Part shown: positions 8,513 to 17,681 of the stretch, piece after piece
Layout of the letters: every line of letters starts with the position of its first letter
How positions within the stretch are numbered: the first letter of the stretch is position 1
DNA from: Candidatus Obscuribacter sp.
GTDB lineage: Bacteria > Cyanobacteriota > Vampirovibrionia > Obscuribacterales > Obscuribacteraceae
NCBI GenBank assembly: GCA_016718315.1
Contig: JADKDV010000008.1
Location: 185,737-249,736, forward strand
Direction: 5' to 3'
Length of the DNA stretch: 64,000 bases
The notes under the pieces: generated by a model
The model's database searches: none
What the model saw: only the letters and a program-made list of their open reading frames with translations
What the model was told of the DNA's origin: nothing
Translations under genes and position numbers: made by a program

Positions 8513-9601
8513 CTAGCGACTGGCGCGCCAATCCCTAAAATCCTGCTCAGTAGCTGCAGCCATCGCTTTGGCAGCGGCAAAGAGCCAGTTTGGTTTTTGC
8601 TTGTCGAGATAACGCAAGATGGCCAGTCGCGACTTGGCTGTGCCGAGATGCACATTGGCCACCTCTGCGCCCATCGCTGCAAGCAACTCACGCTCGTCTT
8701 TGTGACCAGGCAGCTCGGCAAGCTCAATGCGCGCACAATCAGGAGCGAGTCTGCGCACGACCCAGCCGTTTTGCACCGAGAGAAACGGGTCGTGAGAGCG
8801 CACACAGACCTGTTCCAGGTCTTTGATGTGAATTGCGCTTTCAGCCTTGTCCTCCACTTTGCCCATGGCAAAATACCAGGCCGATGGCAAAATCGCCTTT
8901 GCCTCGCGGGCAATACGACTGCCAGCCAGCTCGCTCAAAGCAAGAAAGCGTTGCCGCCCGAGGCTACCGACACCAGCCTGCCGCTGAAAAAGAGCAGGCT
9001 TGGTAGCAAGACCAGGCAGACTGGCCAAAAGCAGCGCCAGAGCATCGTGAGGCACCTTGCCTGTGGCTTTGGCCTCGCGATCGAGACGCTTAAAAAACTG
9101 CCTGGGGTCCTTCAGTCTCTGGCGCGCCATGGCACCGAGGGTGCGGTTCTTTTCGGCCAGGACAAATGCTTTGCCCTGCCGCTCCAATGTCTCGCGATAG
9201 GCGTCGACGATTATTTGGCAGGTCTGCTTAAGAGGGATGCTGATATCGCCACGCTCCTGAGCCAGAGCCGCAGAGGTAGCAAGGCGCACCAGGTCATTGG
9301 TAAAAGGCAGGTAGCATGCCTCGTCAAAATCATTCACACCCCAAACCAGGCGCCCTTCGGCGTCACGCCAGGAGCCATAGTTTTCGACGTGCAAATCGCC
9401 CACACCGAGGACCTCAGGAGCCGAGAGTAGCTCTGGCAATAGCTCGGCAAAGAGCATCGCCCAGCGATAAAAGGTCCCTCTCATAAAAGCAAAGCTGCTC
9501 GTCGCCATCAACTCGTGCTTGTGAGCGAGATCCGCTCTCACGATTGTGATGTGCTTGGCGAGCCATTGCTCATATTTTTTTGTTGCTTGTAGGATATTCA
9601 T
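8513..9601 (-). CDS. DUF2252 family protein (kinase-like fold)
   Basis: The 362-residue protein matches DUF2252. It carries GVGDLHVENYG near residue 85 and WGVNDFDEACYLP soon after, which resemble the catalytic and metal-binding loops of aminoglycoside-phosphotransferase-like kinases. No substrate is established for the family. The ATG at 9601 is chosen for its GGGAG site eight bases upstream; the 18-residue extension to 9655 is unlikely. It follows the small basic protein gene by 83 bases and may be transcribed with it and the APC permease. GC content is higher than in most of the window. Confidence 0.8.
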   Translation of the reverse strand: MNILQATKKYEQWLAKHITIVRADLAHKHELMATSSFAFMRGTFYRWAMLFAELLPELLSAPEVLGVGDLHVENYGSWRDAEGRLVWGVNDFDEACYLPFTNDLVRLATSAALAQERGDISIPLKQTCQIIVDAYRETLERQGKAFVLAEKNRTLGAMARQRLKDPRQFFKRLDREAKATGKVPHDALALLLASLPGLATKPALFQRQAGVGSLGRQRFLALSELAGSRIAREAKAILPSAWYFAMGKVEDKAESAIHIKDLEQVCVRSHDPFLSVQNGWVVRRLAPDCARIELAELPGHKDERELLAAMGAEVANVHLGTAKSRLAILRYLDKQKPNWLFAAAKAMAAATEQDFRDWRASR

Positions 9602-9684
9602 CGTGGTTACTCCCACTAGGATACAGGTTAAAAGGCGGACGGGAGCCATTGGCAATCAGGTTGCCGCAAGCTCCCGCCCATTGT

Positions 9685-9927
9685 CTACTTGCGATAGTCC
9701 CTGGGTTCAGGGGTGTCGAGCCACTGCCGTCCATCCTTGTCAAAGGTAGCGCGGTTGCTCACCTCGCGGATAACGGGCAAGCGAGTAGTATCAGTGTCGG
9801 CGCCCAGAGTCTGGATGCCAGAGTGCGTGGCACGGCGCAAGCTGCGATTGGCTCGACGCTTGTCGCTCTTTTCGGACTCGGCAAAGGAGTATCCCGTGAC
9901 AGGGACACGCTTGTAGGATCGACTCAT
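9685..9927 (-). CDS. Small basic conserved protein (MSRSYKRVP type)
   Basis: The 80-residue protein begins MSRSYKRVPVTGYSF and is rich in Arg and Lys (KSDKRRANRSLRRATH). From memory, small proteins starting MSRSYK and containing a KRxANRxxRR stretch are scattered through bacteria without known function; nucleic-acid or ribosome binding would fit the charge, as inference. The ATG at 9927 has GGAG at a good distance. It lies 22 bases after the APC permease, so the two probably share a transcript. Confidence 0.7.
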   Translation of the reverse strand: MSRSYKRVPVTGYSFAESEKSDKRRANRSLRRATHSGIQTLGADTDTTRLPVIREVSNRATFDKDGRQWLDTPEPRDYRK

Positions 9928-9949
9928 GCGATTCTCCAGGTGATTGTTT

Positions 9950-11578
9950 TTACTTGTTTTGCAGTCTGCTGTGTCTGCGGCTGTAGACCACGTAGACCAG
10001 GAGACCAAGCAGCATCCAGATGCCAAAGCGCAGCCAGGTGATACCAGGCAGGCTGAGCATCAGGATAAAACTCATGATGGCACCGGCAATCGGCACGTAG
10101 GGATAGCCAGGACAGCTAAAGCCGCGCTTGCGATCCGGCTCTTTGACGCGCAAGACGATGACGCCCAGAGAGACGATGATAAAGGCAAAGAGCGTACCGA
10201 TACTGGTCAACTCAGCCAACTCGCCAATCGGCACGAGACCGGCAGAGAGAGCGACAATCAGACCCCAGATCATGATAGACCAGACCGGAGTGCGAAATCT
10301 CTCTGAAATCTTGCCGAAAACTGGCGAGACCAGACCGTCCTTGGACATGCGCATCATGATGCGCGACTGGCCGTAAAGCAGCACGATGAGCACCGAGCTG
10401 ATACCGGCAATGACACCAACGGACACAAGTGGGATAGCCCAGCCCATGCCGATGTGGTCAAAGACTTTGGCCATCGGGGCGCCTTCACCGGCACCACCAA
10501 GTGAGCTGTAGACCATAGCACCGGTCATAATTGCAGCGACGAGCACATAGAGCACAGTGCAGACGGCAAGCGAGCCGAGCACGCCCTTGGGCACGTCCTT
10601 TTGCGGGTCTTTGCACTCCTCGGACAACGTAGTCACTGCGTCAAAGCCGATGTAGGCAAAAAACACAGAGCCTGCGCCAGTCAACACACCCGACCAACCA
10701 AAGGGCAGGAAGGGATGGTAATTGGCGGTGTCGATGTGGAAGGCACCGACGACGATGAAGAGCACAACGATAGCGAGCTTGATCACGACAAAGACCGAGG
10801 TCATCTTGGCGGTGTGATTGACACCTTTGACCAACCAGAAGTTGATAAAGGCAACAATCAAGACAGCGCACAAGTCGATGCTGGTAAGATGCCGAGCGAT
10901 GTCATAGCCAAAGACCAGACCACCGCCGAGCAAGCCGAGCGAGACCAAGAGTCCGAGCGGCGAACGAGACAATACCGACTGGCGCGGTGCGTCAACGGAC
11001 TTTTTGCTGCCTTCGGTACCGCCACCACTAATGGTGCGACCAAGCATAAAGATGCCTGCCACCACAAGCGCCACTGCCACGCAAACCGAGGTCATCGGCA
11101 AGTTTGGCGGTGCCACAGTGAGATAGACAGGCAGGTCCAGCCCCAATCCCTTGAGGATGGTCTGCATGTAAGCGCTCCAGCCAGAAGCTACTGCGCTTGC
11201 ACCTACGGCATACTCCAGCAGGAGATCCCAGCCGATAATCCAGGCGAAAAGCTCGCCGAGAGTGGCATAGGCGTAAGTGTAAGCACTCCCCGAAACGGGA
11301 ATCATGGAGGACAGCTCAGCATAGGCAAAGCTCACGCAAGCGCAAGCCAGACCAGCCAGAACAAAGGAGAGCAAGATGCCGGGACCAGCCATGTTGGCGG
11401 CAGCGACACCAGTCAAGACAAAGATGCCGGTGCCGATGATGGCTGCTACACCGTGGTTAAACACATCGCGTGCATCGAGCACTCGGTGGAGGCGCGGACC
11501 TTCGTCTTCATCACTTTGAGCTTTGATATCGTCGACTGATTTTCGTCGTAGTGTTTCTTTCCAAAAGTTTGAGCTCAT
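9950..11578 (-). CDS. APC-family amino acid permease (cationic-amino-acid-transporter-like)
   Basis: The 542-residue protein has about 12-14 predicted membrane helices. It has the APC-superfamily start DVFNHGVAAIIGTGIFVLTG, in which GxGIF forms the unwound helix 1, followed by SFAYAELSSMIPVSGSAYTYAY. This combination is typical of the YfnA/CAT subgroup that imports amino acids by proton symport. The ATG at 11578 follows AGAGG; the extension to 11632 is unlikely. About 60 residues of polar N-terminus precede helix 1, as is usual. Substrate specificity cannot be read. It leads a probable operon with the 80-residue basic protein and DUF2252. Confidence 0.85.
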   Translation of the reverse strand: MSSNFWKETLRRKSVDDIKAQSDEDEGPRLHRVLDARDVFNHGVAAIIGTGIFVLTGVAAANMAGPGILLSFVLAGLACACVSFAYAELSSMIPVSGSAYTYAYATLGELFAWIIGWDLLLEYAVGASAVASGWSAYMQTILKGLGLDLPVYLTVAPPNLPMTSVCVAVALVVAGIFMLGRTISGGGTEGSKKSVDAPRQSVLSRSPLGLLVSLGLLGGGLVFGYDIARHLTSIDLCAVLIVAFINFWLVKGVNHTAKMTSVFVVIKLAIVVLFIVVGAFHIDTANYHPFLPFGWSGVLTGAGSVFFAYIGFDAVTTLSEECKDPQKDVPKGVLGSLAVCTVLYVLVAAIMTGAMVYSSLGGAGEGAPMAKVFDHIGMGWAIPLVSVGVIAGISSVLIVLLYGQSRIMMRMSKDGLVSPVFGKISERFRTPVWSIMIWGLIVALSAGLVPIGELAELTSIGTLFAFIIVSLGVIVLRVKEPDRKRGFSCPGYPYVPIAGAIMSFILMLSLPGITWLRFGIWMLLGLLVYVVYSRRHSRLQNK

Positions 11579-12010
11579 AGATTGACCTCTTGTGGTTGGT
11601 AGATACACACGTAGATAGCTGCTCAGCATCAATCAAGTCATCGGCAAGTAGCGATGCACGCATGAGATGCAAAACAGGACGTGTGCTTGAGGTAGTGGTT
11701 AAAACTTAGTGATTGAAAAAACCTGGGATTGAAAAAACCCGAAGGTACGAAAGGGGACGTCCGACGGGGATGAAAAGGCCTTGAGCCTAAGTCTCTTTAC
11801 GCGCGCGGCGCAAGAAACACACAGGTATGTAAATTTAAGTCTTTGAAGCCTAGACTAAAACGCTTACTTGTTAAGAGCTTAGATATTTATAGCTCTCTCA
11901 TGATAGAAACGGAGGGCTAGCAAGGCTTGCGCTAGCCGCATCAACACACATAGTATTTTGCAGACTCATTTTGCCCCGGATTGGTTATCCTAGCACTACC
12001 TGTAGTGCCT
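11579..12010. other. Intergenic region upstream of the permease operon
   Basis: This 432-base region must hold the leftward promoter of the permease operon. It contains a short direct repeat, GATTGAAAAAACC, twice near 11710-11745. No gene was recognised, and no clear terminator for the leftward gene that ends at 12011. Confidence 0.35.
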
Positions 12011-12760
12011 CTAAAAATCACGCTCTTCAAACATGACGTCCTCAACCGATGACTTTTTAAAACCAACAGGCACAGCAAAAATACTTTCTGCTCGCGGCAT
12101 TGTCTTGATCGATAGAGCCTCGATTAGAGTACTAGCTGCGGTGCTACCAGTAACAAACTTGAGACATAGTCCATCCATCGGTGGGATGCCATAATTTTTG
12201 TAGTAAAAATCCAACACCTGCGGCTTTACTTTTAAATCTCTGGCAGCGTAATGCCGCCAAAGTGACCTATATGTTGGATTATTGGAGTCCGAAACAAGCT
12301 TCCTGACAGTACAGAGTTGACCGAGTATTTTATCAGTGCCTATAACTTGCCATGCATGCTCTTTTTGAAAGCCACCCGCAGTCATTCTGGTAAACCTTCC
12401 AGCCAGCCCACCGTCATATTTTGATAGGGGTACCTGAGCCAGCAGTTTGCGTTTTTTGGAATAGACTGAAACGACCCAGTCTGGCGCCTTACAGCTAATT
12501 GTGTATTCTCTCAAAGGGTCATCAACGAGAATGGCATCTTCGCAAACCAGGAAATTGAGATGCCCCCAGCCCTTCAGCAAAAAGTCGATATTTTTTACCT
12601 TGCCCTTAGCGACAGAGGCTTTTTGGTGACTCGCTTGGCCTGGAGTAGCCAGCGCTGGCAGGCTAACCATGTGGCTCAATAGAGCCGCAGCAATAATCGT
12701 TAGACAATAAATCTTGCGCACGTGTATTAAGCCTTGCTTCTTTGGACTACCAACTACCAC
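12011..12760 (-). CDS. Secreted protein of unknown function
   Basis: This protein of about 249 residues has an N-terminal signal peptide (YCLTIIAAALLSHMVSLPALA, cleavage likely after the final ALA). The mature part has several cysteines (FLVCEDA, ISCKAPD, QLCTVRK, GLCLKF) that could form disulphides outside the cytoplasm. No family is recognised. Start choice is uncertain: the ATG at 12760 adds 13 residues before the basic n-region, and a GTG at 12721 would give a more typical signal peptide. It lies 60 bases after the papain-like gene on the same strand. Confidence 0.6.
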   Translation of the reverse strand: MVVGSPKKQGLIHVRKIYCLTIIAAALLSHMVSLPALATPGQASHQKASVAKGKVKNIDFLLKGWGHLNFLVCEDAILVDDPLREYTISCKAPDWVVSVYSKKRKLLAQVPLSKYDGGLAGRFTRMTAGGFQKEHAWQVIGTDKILGQLCTVRKLVSDSNNPTYRSLWRHYAARDLKVKPQVLDFYYKNYGIPPMDGLCLKFVTGSTAASTLIEALSIKTMPRAESIFAVPVGFKKSSVEDVMFEERDF

Positions 12761-12819
12761 CCATCTCTAGATAGTAGCAAATCAATGTTAAATGACAGCG
12801 CAAGAAGATCGTTTTGCTC

Positions 12820-14271
12820 TTACCAACCACTAGCCCAGGAGTGTCTTACACCCAGCCGCTTTTTGTCATCAGGCTGGAGTAAATCACCTAAGTTTTTGCC
12901 GACCTTGGTCTCCCACATATCGAGGAATTGATCGCGCTGCCCGGGGTTTACCATACGCAGAGCGAGGTCGACATTGTATCGCTCAATTGTGGCAGGATTT
13001 GTGCCATCAGCAGCCTGTTGAGCCACTTTACCCAGGGTTTCCTTGTCAAGCTCACGCATCGTTGTATATGAGTACATCTCATCGCTACTGACAGCCTCAA
13101 GCTTGCTGCCATTCAAATGATTGACAAATTGCACATTGCCTTCAGCGTCAATATCGCTCACTGTGATCATATGGGAGCCCACACCAGCCACTGCAGCACC
13201 AGCGGCGTTGCCTTCACCAACAGTATCAATAACAGGCTTACTCAAAGCATTAACAGGCACAGCCAGAGGCAACTTACCATCATTTTTTAACTGCTGCAAA
13301 TGTGCCTTAAGTTGATTTCCGTTAGAGGCATCGAGGATAGTAAGCACACCGTTGCTGTCCTCACCACTGATACGCTTATAGGTATTTAAATAGTCGACAT
13401 TGTTTGGTAGTTTGCTAAACAACATGTTGGTTGTTGGATGCTCAGCAGTGACCACCGCCTCACCACTCGGACTGGTAGCATCAGGCCGACGGAGCACGTA
13501 TTGAGGAGACTCATCTGTGCCATTATCGAGCTTGACGTTAAAAGCTACTGCCTGAAAGATTTGGCTGGCATGGTCTCTAGGCGGCAATTTATCCTCACTT
13601 CCTCTGAGCGCCTCTGGTAGCTTATTGGACCAGTGATTGAGAGTGCGCTCGTCAAGTGTGACACTGGTACCATCAGCGGCAGTGTACTCACCGGTGCGGG
13701 CAGCATCAGCCACCAGTCTAGCGGCCTGCGCTGGGTGACGGGTGTACATTTCGGTTTGCATTGTGGCAAAGCTACAAGCGTTAAAGGCGCCTTGATTGAC
13801 CTCACCAGGATGGGCGCTATGGTGGAGTATCTCACCAGCGACTTTAGCGCGGCTAGCGGCTGGCTTGAGAGCAGCATCATCACCAGCATCGAGCAGTCCG
13901 TTTACCGACTTCAGTACTTCTTTCATCTGCTTTTCGCCGTCTGGACGACCTTTCATGCGATCGGCAAAGGCATTGAGATCATCCTTCATGCTACCTGCAT
14001 CTTGCGGGTGGCTGGCGATATAGGACTCTAGCTTTGATTTTTCATTGGGAGATTTGTCCTGACCGCTCTTATAAAGGTCGCGCACATCGCCCATATCGAC
14101 AAAAGAGAGACTCTCTGACTTATCGCGATTAGCCGAGGCATCACCCTTAAAGCTGGTGTTATATGCATCCTGACGTATGCTATCCAACCGATCCGAGCCT
14201 GCGTCGTTTCTGCTTGTAGCGACTTTATCGCCAGCAGTAGCAGTGTTTTCGGTCTGGTGTCTGGTAGTCAT
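12820..14271 (-). CDS. Papain-like-fold cysteine peptidase candidate
   Basis: The 483-residue protein starts with about 55 polar, probably disordered residues and no signal peptide. The segment VNQGAFNACSFATMQTE places Q160 six residues before C166, the spacing of the oxyanion glutamine and nucleophile in papain-like peptidases. Further on, GSHMITVSDID (H367) and VQFVNHLNG (N384) supply a candidate His and Asn. This Gln-Cys-His-Asn order is seen directly; activity is inference. A helical region at about 60-135 may be a regulatory or binding domain. It could be a secreted or toxin-like effector, but no secretion or immunity gene is adjacent. Confidence 0.65.
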   Translation of the reverse strand: MTTRHQTENTATAGDKVATSRNDAGSDRLDSIRQDAYNTSFKGDASANRDKSESLSFVDMGDVRDLYKSGQDKSPNEKSKLESYIASHPQDAGSMKDDLNAFADRMKGRPDGEKQMKEVLKSVNGLLDAGDDAALKPAASRAKVAGEILHHSAHPGEVNQGAFNACSFATMQTEMYTRHPAQAARLVADAARTGEYTAADGTSVTLDERTLNHWSNKLPEALRGSEDKLPPRDHASQIFQAVAFNVKLDNGTDESPQYVLRRPDATSPSGEAVVTAEHPTTNMLFSKLPNNVDYLNTYKRISGEDSNGVLTILDASNGNQLKAHLQQLKNDGKLPLAVPVNALSKPVIDTVGEGNAAGAAVAGVGSHMITVSDIDAEGNVQFVNHLNGSKLEAVSSDEMYSYTTMRELDKETLGKVAQQAADGTNPATIERYNVDLALRMVNPGQRDQFLDMWETKVGKNLGDLLQPDDKKRLGVRHSWASGW

Positions 14272-14363
14272 TGTCTAAGAAAAATAGTAAATGGCGGCAG
14301 GGTGAGTACCAACCAAGTTAGCACCGGCGCATGTCAAAAGTTGGACAGCTGCTACCCTGCTGC

Positions 14364-15233
14364 CTAAAGCCCGGCATCCGCCACGCCAACATGGCGCCCA
14401 GAGCGGGCCCAGGACGCTTGCAAGATATTATATTTTGCTTCGTCCCGCTCTTTGTAGAGATGTCCCTGCTGATATTTAGCAAGCAATATTGTCGGCAAAG
14501 TAAGCGGCTGAGCATCGACATTTGCCTGCGATTCAAAATCATGTGACAGGACATCCTGCTCGACGCCACCGGCAACCACGCCGCCTTTCATATCATCAAA
14601 GTACACACGAGCATCGCCTGACTCTCCAGGCTTCATCATAGTGCGGCTGCGCATGGCAAAAGTATAGTAAGACATGGCTCGATCATCAAAAGGCATGTAA
14701 TTTGGATAGTCGACCCTGGTGCCTCTCAGGTCAAAGCTCTTGTGCAAGCCAGGTCCAGAGATCTCGAGACGTTGATAGGTGCGACTACCAAAGTCAGTGT
14801 AGCATCGCATGCGATACCACACCTCAGGTTTAAATGATTGACCGAGCGAGAGTATTTTCCATTTTCTCTCTTTGCTCGGCTTACCAGACATAGTGTCGTC
14901 AGTACCCTCAGCCACCCAGATAGTGCCGTTGCGCTGCAGCCCCACCAGAGACATCCAATCGCCGCCTTTGACATAGAGCGGAGATTTGATACCCTCGATA
15001 AACTCCTGATCCACACCAAATATCACGTCACTGGCAAAGTCCGGCTTGATCAAAAACTGAGTCTCTACATATGAGATCCCGGGCTTACGCAAAAAGCTCT
15101 CTATCTGTAAGCCCTGCCAAACCACAGCTACAGCGCAGCTGAGCCTGGATTGAAAGGCAAAAGCCAAACCAACAGCAAAAAGCAGACAAGCTGGTAGAGC
15201 AAGCCAGAATATCCTTTTAAGTGGTAGTTTCAT
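14364..15233 (-). CDS. Membrane-anchored or secreted protein of unknown function
   Basis: The 289-residue protein has one N-terminal hydrophobic segment (IFWLALPACLLFAVGLAFAF). The extracytoplasmic part is rich in aromatic residues and beta-type sequence (VWYRMRCYTDFGSRTYQRLEISG, ARVYFDDMKGG), reminiscent of a jelly-roll or concanavalin-like sandwich, though no family is recognised. It starts at the ATG at 15233, 30 bases after the DUF6986 stop, so it may be the last gene of the urate operon or simply read through from it. Confidence 0.6.
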   Translation of the reverse strand: MKLPLKRIFWLALPACLLFAVGLAFAFQSRLSCAVAVVWQGLQIESFLRKPGISYVETQFLIKPDFASDVIFGVDQEFIEGIKSPLYVKGGDWMSLVGLQRNGTIWVAEGTDDTMSGKPSKERKWKILSLGQSFKPEVWYRMRCYTDFGSRTYQRLEISGPGLHKSFDLRGTRVDYPNYMPFDDRAMSYYTFAMRSRTMMKPGESGDARVYFDDMKGGVVAGGVEQDVLSHDFESQANVDAQPLTLPTILLAKYQQGHLYKERDEAKYNILQASWARSGRHVGVADAGL

Positions 15234-15263
15234 AAATCCTTCCGACTCAAAAGGAGACTAACC

Positions 15264-16721
15264 CTATTTTCCTTCAGTAGTTGTCTTCTTACGTCCATCA
15301 AGTATCTTGAGAAATGACCTGGTCCTTATTTCATCCATTGTAAGACCAGTAGCCTTAACTTCATCAAGTGTGATGGCGCCGCAATTTATAGCCCGCAAAA
15401 AATAATTGAGCAAACCCTGACCGGTGGCAGCATCGTCAAAAACATCACCGACAAGAGTGGCTTGCGCGGCTTTTTCCATAAAGCTCTTGAGCCTTACCGA
15501 TGCTGCATCTAACCCCTCCAAAAAGAAAGCGTAGCAAGCAGCGTAGCGCACCGGGAGCTGAGCGGGATGGAGGTCCCAGCCTTGATAATAAGCATGGGTA
15601 AGTGAGTGTCTGGTGTGGTCGTAAGCCAGCTTCCAGGCTCTGTGCACGACCATATCGTTTTCTTCTTTTTGCTTACTGGTTAGCTTCTTATCCTTTTGAG
15701 CGCGGTTAGGACCAACAGGCATCACATTGGTAGCACCGTCTGATAGCCAGATGCCTGTGCCGGCAAAGGCGACCTTCATCATGTGTCTGGCAAAATCACA
15801 CGATGGATGATCCATGCGCTGCTCAGAGGCTGTGATGTTGCAAGAGGCAGTATAGTCGTAAGTGCCAAAATGCGCTGCCACACAGCGTCCCTGCGCTGCA
15901 TCCGCGAGCAGGGGCAGGTTAGACTGTCCCTTGCGATTAAATAGCGCCTGGGTCTGCTCGATCATTATCTCCATCTTGAGAGAGCCAGCACTGAGCCCTG
16001 TCTTTTGCTCCAGGAGTTTGAGCAACTCCACCATACAAGTGACTTGCTCGGGGATAGTCACTTTGGGCAATGTGACGACAAAGTTGTCTGGCAAAAGCCC
16101 GCCGCTCTCTGCCAACAGTGTCGTGACAAAAATATCGAGAGTGCGCGCGCTGCGTGCTTTTAACTCTTCGTTAAATGGTTTGATACGGATACCGATAAAA
16201 GGCGGCAGCAAGCGCTCCTTCATGCCACGAGCTACTTCTCTGGCAGCGGCTTCAGCGTGACCGTCTTCTTCGGCGTCAGGGCGGTTGCCGTAGCCGTCCT
16301 CAAAGTCAATCCTAAAGTCCTCCACCGCCTCGCGCTTGAGTTTTTCTCTGACACGCTCATAGACTGTGTAGCTGAGCCAGGCCCGGCCTGCTTTGCCTTT
16401 AGCGGGTTGCTTACCGTTAGACAATTCTTTTGCCAGAGCAGCTATTTTTTCGTCTTTTGTCGGCAGGTCTTCATGACCAGGCAGTGAGAGCGCTCTAGCA
16501 AAGACAGCAAAGTTTGGCGCATACTCGTCTAGATTAGCCAGCGCCAGGGCGCCGAGCTTTTGAGCGGACTCCGCTTTAAATAGTTGTGCGCCACCATATA
16601 CAGTGTGGATCGGCTGTCTGGCTGGCGAGTCTCCAGGATAAAAGCGGTTAAAAGCCAGATTGGCTTGTCCTAGCTTGGCAAAAAGGGCTTCGGTGTTGAC
16701 CTCTGGCAGACTGACTTTCAT
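15264..16721 (-). CDS. DUF6986 aldolase-like protein in the urate operon
   Basis: The 485-residue protein resembles the HpcH/HpaI-citrate lyase beta superfamily (TIM barrel) as represented by DUF6986. It has RIDFEDGYGNRP at 137-148, GIRIKPF, MEIMIEQTQAL and AHFGTYDYTAS, which provide acidic metal ligands and an arginine as in malate-synthase or citrate-lyase-like enzymes. From memory, DUF6986 genes lie beside allantoin-degradation genes in Streptomyces and Deinococcus. By position it could act on glyoxylate, the two-carbon product of the pathway, by a carbon-carbon bond reaction; this is inference. It follows uraH by 106 bases. Confidence 0.8.
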   Translation of the reverse strand: MKVSLPEVNTEALFAKLGQANLAFNRFYPGDSPARQPIHTVYGGAQLFKAESAQKLGALALANLDEYAPNFAVFARALSLPGHEDLPTKDEKIAALAKELSNGKQPAKGKAGRAWLSYTVYERVREKLKREAVEDFRIDFEDGYGNRPDAEEDGHAEAAAREVARGMKERLLPPFIGIRIKPFNEELKARSARTLDIFVTTLLAESGGLLPDNFVVTLPKVTIPEQVTCMVELLKLLEQKTGLSAGSLKMEIMIEQTQALFNRKGQSNLPLLADAAQGRCVAAHFGTYDYTASCNITASEQRMDHPSCDFARHMMKVAFAGTGIWLSDGATNVMPVGPNRAQKDKKLTSKQKEENDMVVHRAWKLAYDHTRHSLTHAYYQGWDLHPAQLPVRYAACYAFFLEGLDAASVRLKSFMEKAAQATLVGDVFDDAATGQGLLNYFLRAINCGAITLDEVKATGLTMDEIRTRSFLKILDGRKKTTTEGK

Positions 16722-16827
16722 CTATTTAACTCCGTATCTTAGACAGCGATTTATAACTTTGTTTGTATTTCTATTGCGACTACAACTGCCAGGGCACAGG
16801 AATACTTGAGGGTACCCGTGACTGGCC

Positions 16828-17172
16828 TCAACTACCCCGGTAAGTCGAGTAACCATAGGGACTGAGTAAAAGCGGCACATGGTAGTGCTCATCTGCATTT
16901 ACTATCTCAAAGACGATTTTGACATAGGGGTAAAATCCACTTGTATCAATAGACGCAAAATACTTACTGGTCTCAAATGTTAGCCTGTACATACCAGGTT
17001 TATTGGTCCAGTCCGCCGGGACAAGGTCAGCACATCTGCCATCACTATTAGTGGCGCCATGACCGACCTCGGTCCAACCTTTTTGCGCGTCTTTGTGCTC
17101 CAGCACTATTGCTACACCCTGGGCTGGTTTGCCCTTAGCTGTGTCCAGTACGTGAGTAGTAATCTTGCTCAT
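16828..17172 (-). CDS. uraH: 5-hydroxyisourate hydrolase (transthyretin-like)
   Basis: The 114-residue enzyme hydrolyses 5-hydroxyisourate, the uricase product, to OHCU. It shows the family N-terminus KITTHVLDTAKGKPA with catalytic H7, and the diagnostic C-terminal tetrapeptide YRGS at 111-114. It has no signal peptide, so it is cytoplasmic. Its ATG overlaps the uraD stop by four bases (ATGA), so translation is coupled. Confidence 0.95.
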   Translation of the reverse strand: MSKITTHVLDTAKGKPAQGVAIVLEHKDAQKGWTEVGHGATNSDGRCADLVPADWTNKPGMYRLTFETSKYFASIDTSGFYPYVKIVFEIVNADEHYHVPLLLSPYGYSTYRGS

Positions 17173-17681
17173 GAGAGTAATTTTTCCAATCTTATCCGTG
17201 TGATTTTGTTTTGCTCGTGCATTGCATCCCTGATCTCGTGGGCTGGCTCGTGTTTAAGCCGCTCTTGCAACAGAGTTAGCATCTGATCAGCGCTCTTACC
17301 TGTGGCGCAGACGATAAATATATAGCCAAACTTTTGCTCGTAGTCGCTGTTGCCCTTTGCCAGAGCCTGGAGGACATCCTCGCTGGCTGAGGCTACGCCT
17401 TTTTGCTCGCCCTGAGCCCAGTCACTTGTGCTGGCAAACTTAGCCCTGATACTGTCCAAATCGCCTATTTTAGGATGGTGGGCAAAAGCTTCCTGCCAGT
17501 CGTCAGCGGCTAGATATTGCCAGACATCGTCTGAGCAAGTCAGCAACTCATCAACGCTTTTAAACGGACGAGCAGCAATCATCTGCTCGACCCATCTGGA
17601 GCTACCACAGCAGCGTGTTAACTCTGCTTTGAGTTGATCCACTGTCATATTGTTAAACTGATCCAGATCCATGCCTATCAT
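17169..17681 (-). CDS. uraD: OHCU decarboxylase
   Basis: The 170-residue all-helical enzyme decarboxylates 2-oxo-4-hydroxy-4-carboxy-5-ureidoimidazoline to S-allantoin. The catalytic motif HHPKIGD (H69, P70) and the later FGYIFIVCATGKSADQML are characteristic. Its ATG overlaps the allantoicase stop (ATGA) and its stop overlaps the uraH start, so three genes are tightly coupled. Length matches the family. Confidence 0.95.
   Translation of the reverse strand: MIGMDLDQFNNMTVDQLKAELTRCCGSSRWVEQMIAARPFKSVDELLTCSDDVWQYLAADDWQEAFAHHPKIGDLDSIRAKFASTSDWAQGEQKGVASASEDVLQALAKGNSDYEQKFGYIFIVCATGKSADQMLTLLQERLKHEPAHEIRDAMHEQNKITRIRLEKLLS

Noticed and set aside
8507..9430. 307-residue frame opposite DUF2252
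   Set aside because: Opposite strand of a recognised family with a good ribosome site and terminator; long only because of the high-GC codon bias.
10601..11539. 312-residue frame on the plus strand opposite the APC permease
   Set aside because: Antisense to a clear permease with many recognised motifs. The translation is rich in His, Asp and Gln, typical of the reverse frame of a GC-biased gene, and has no ribosome site.
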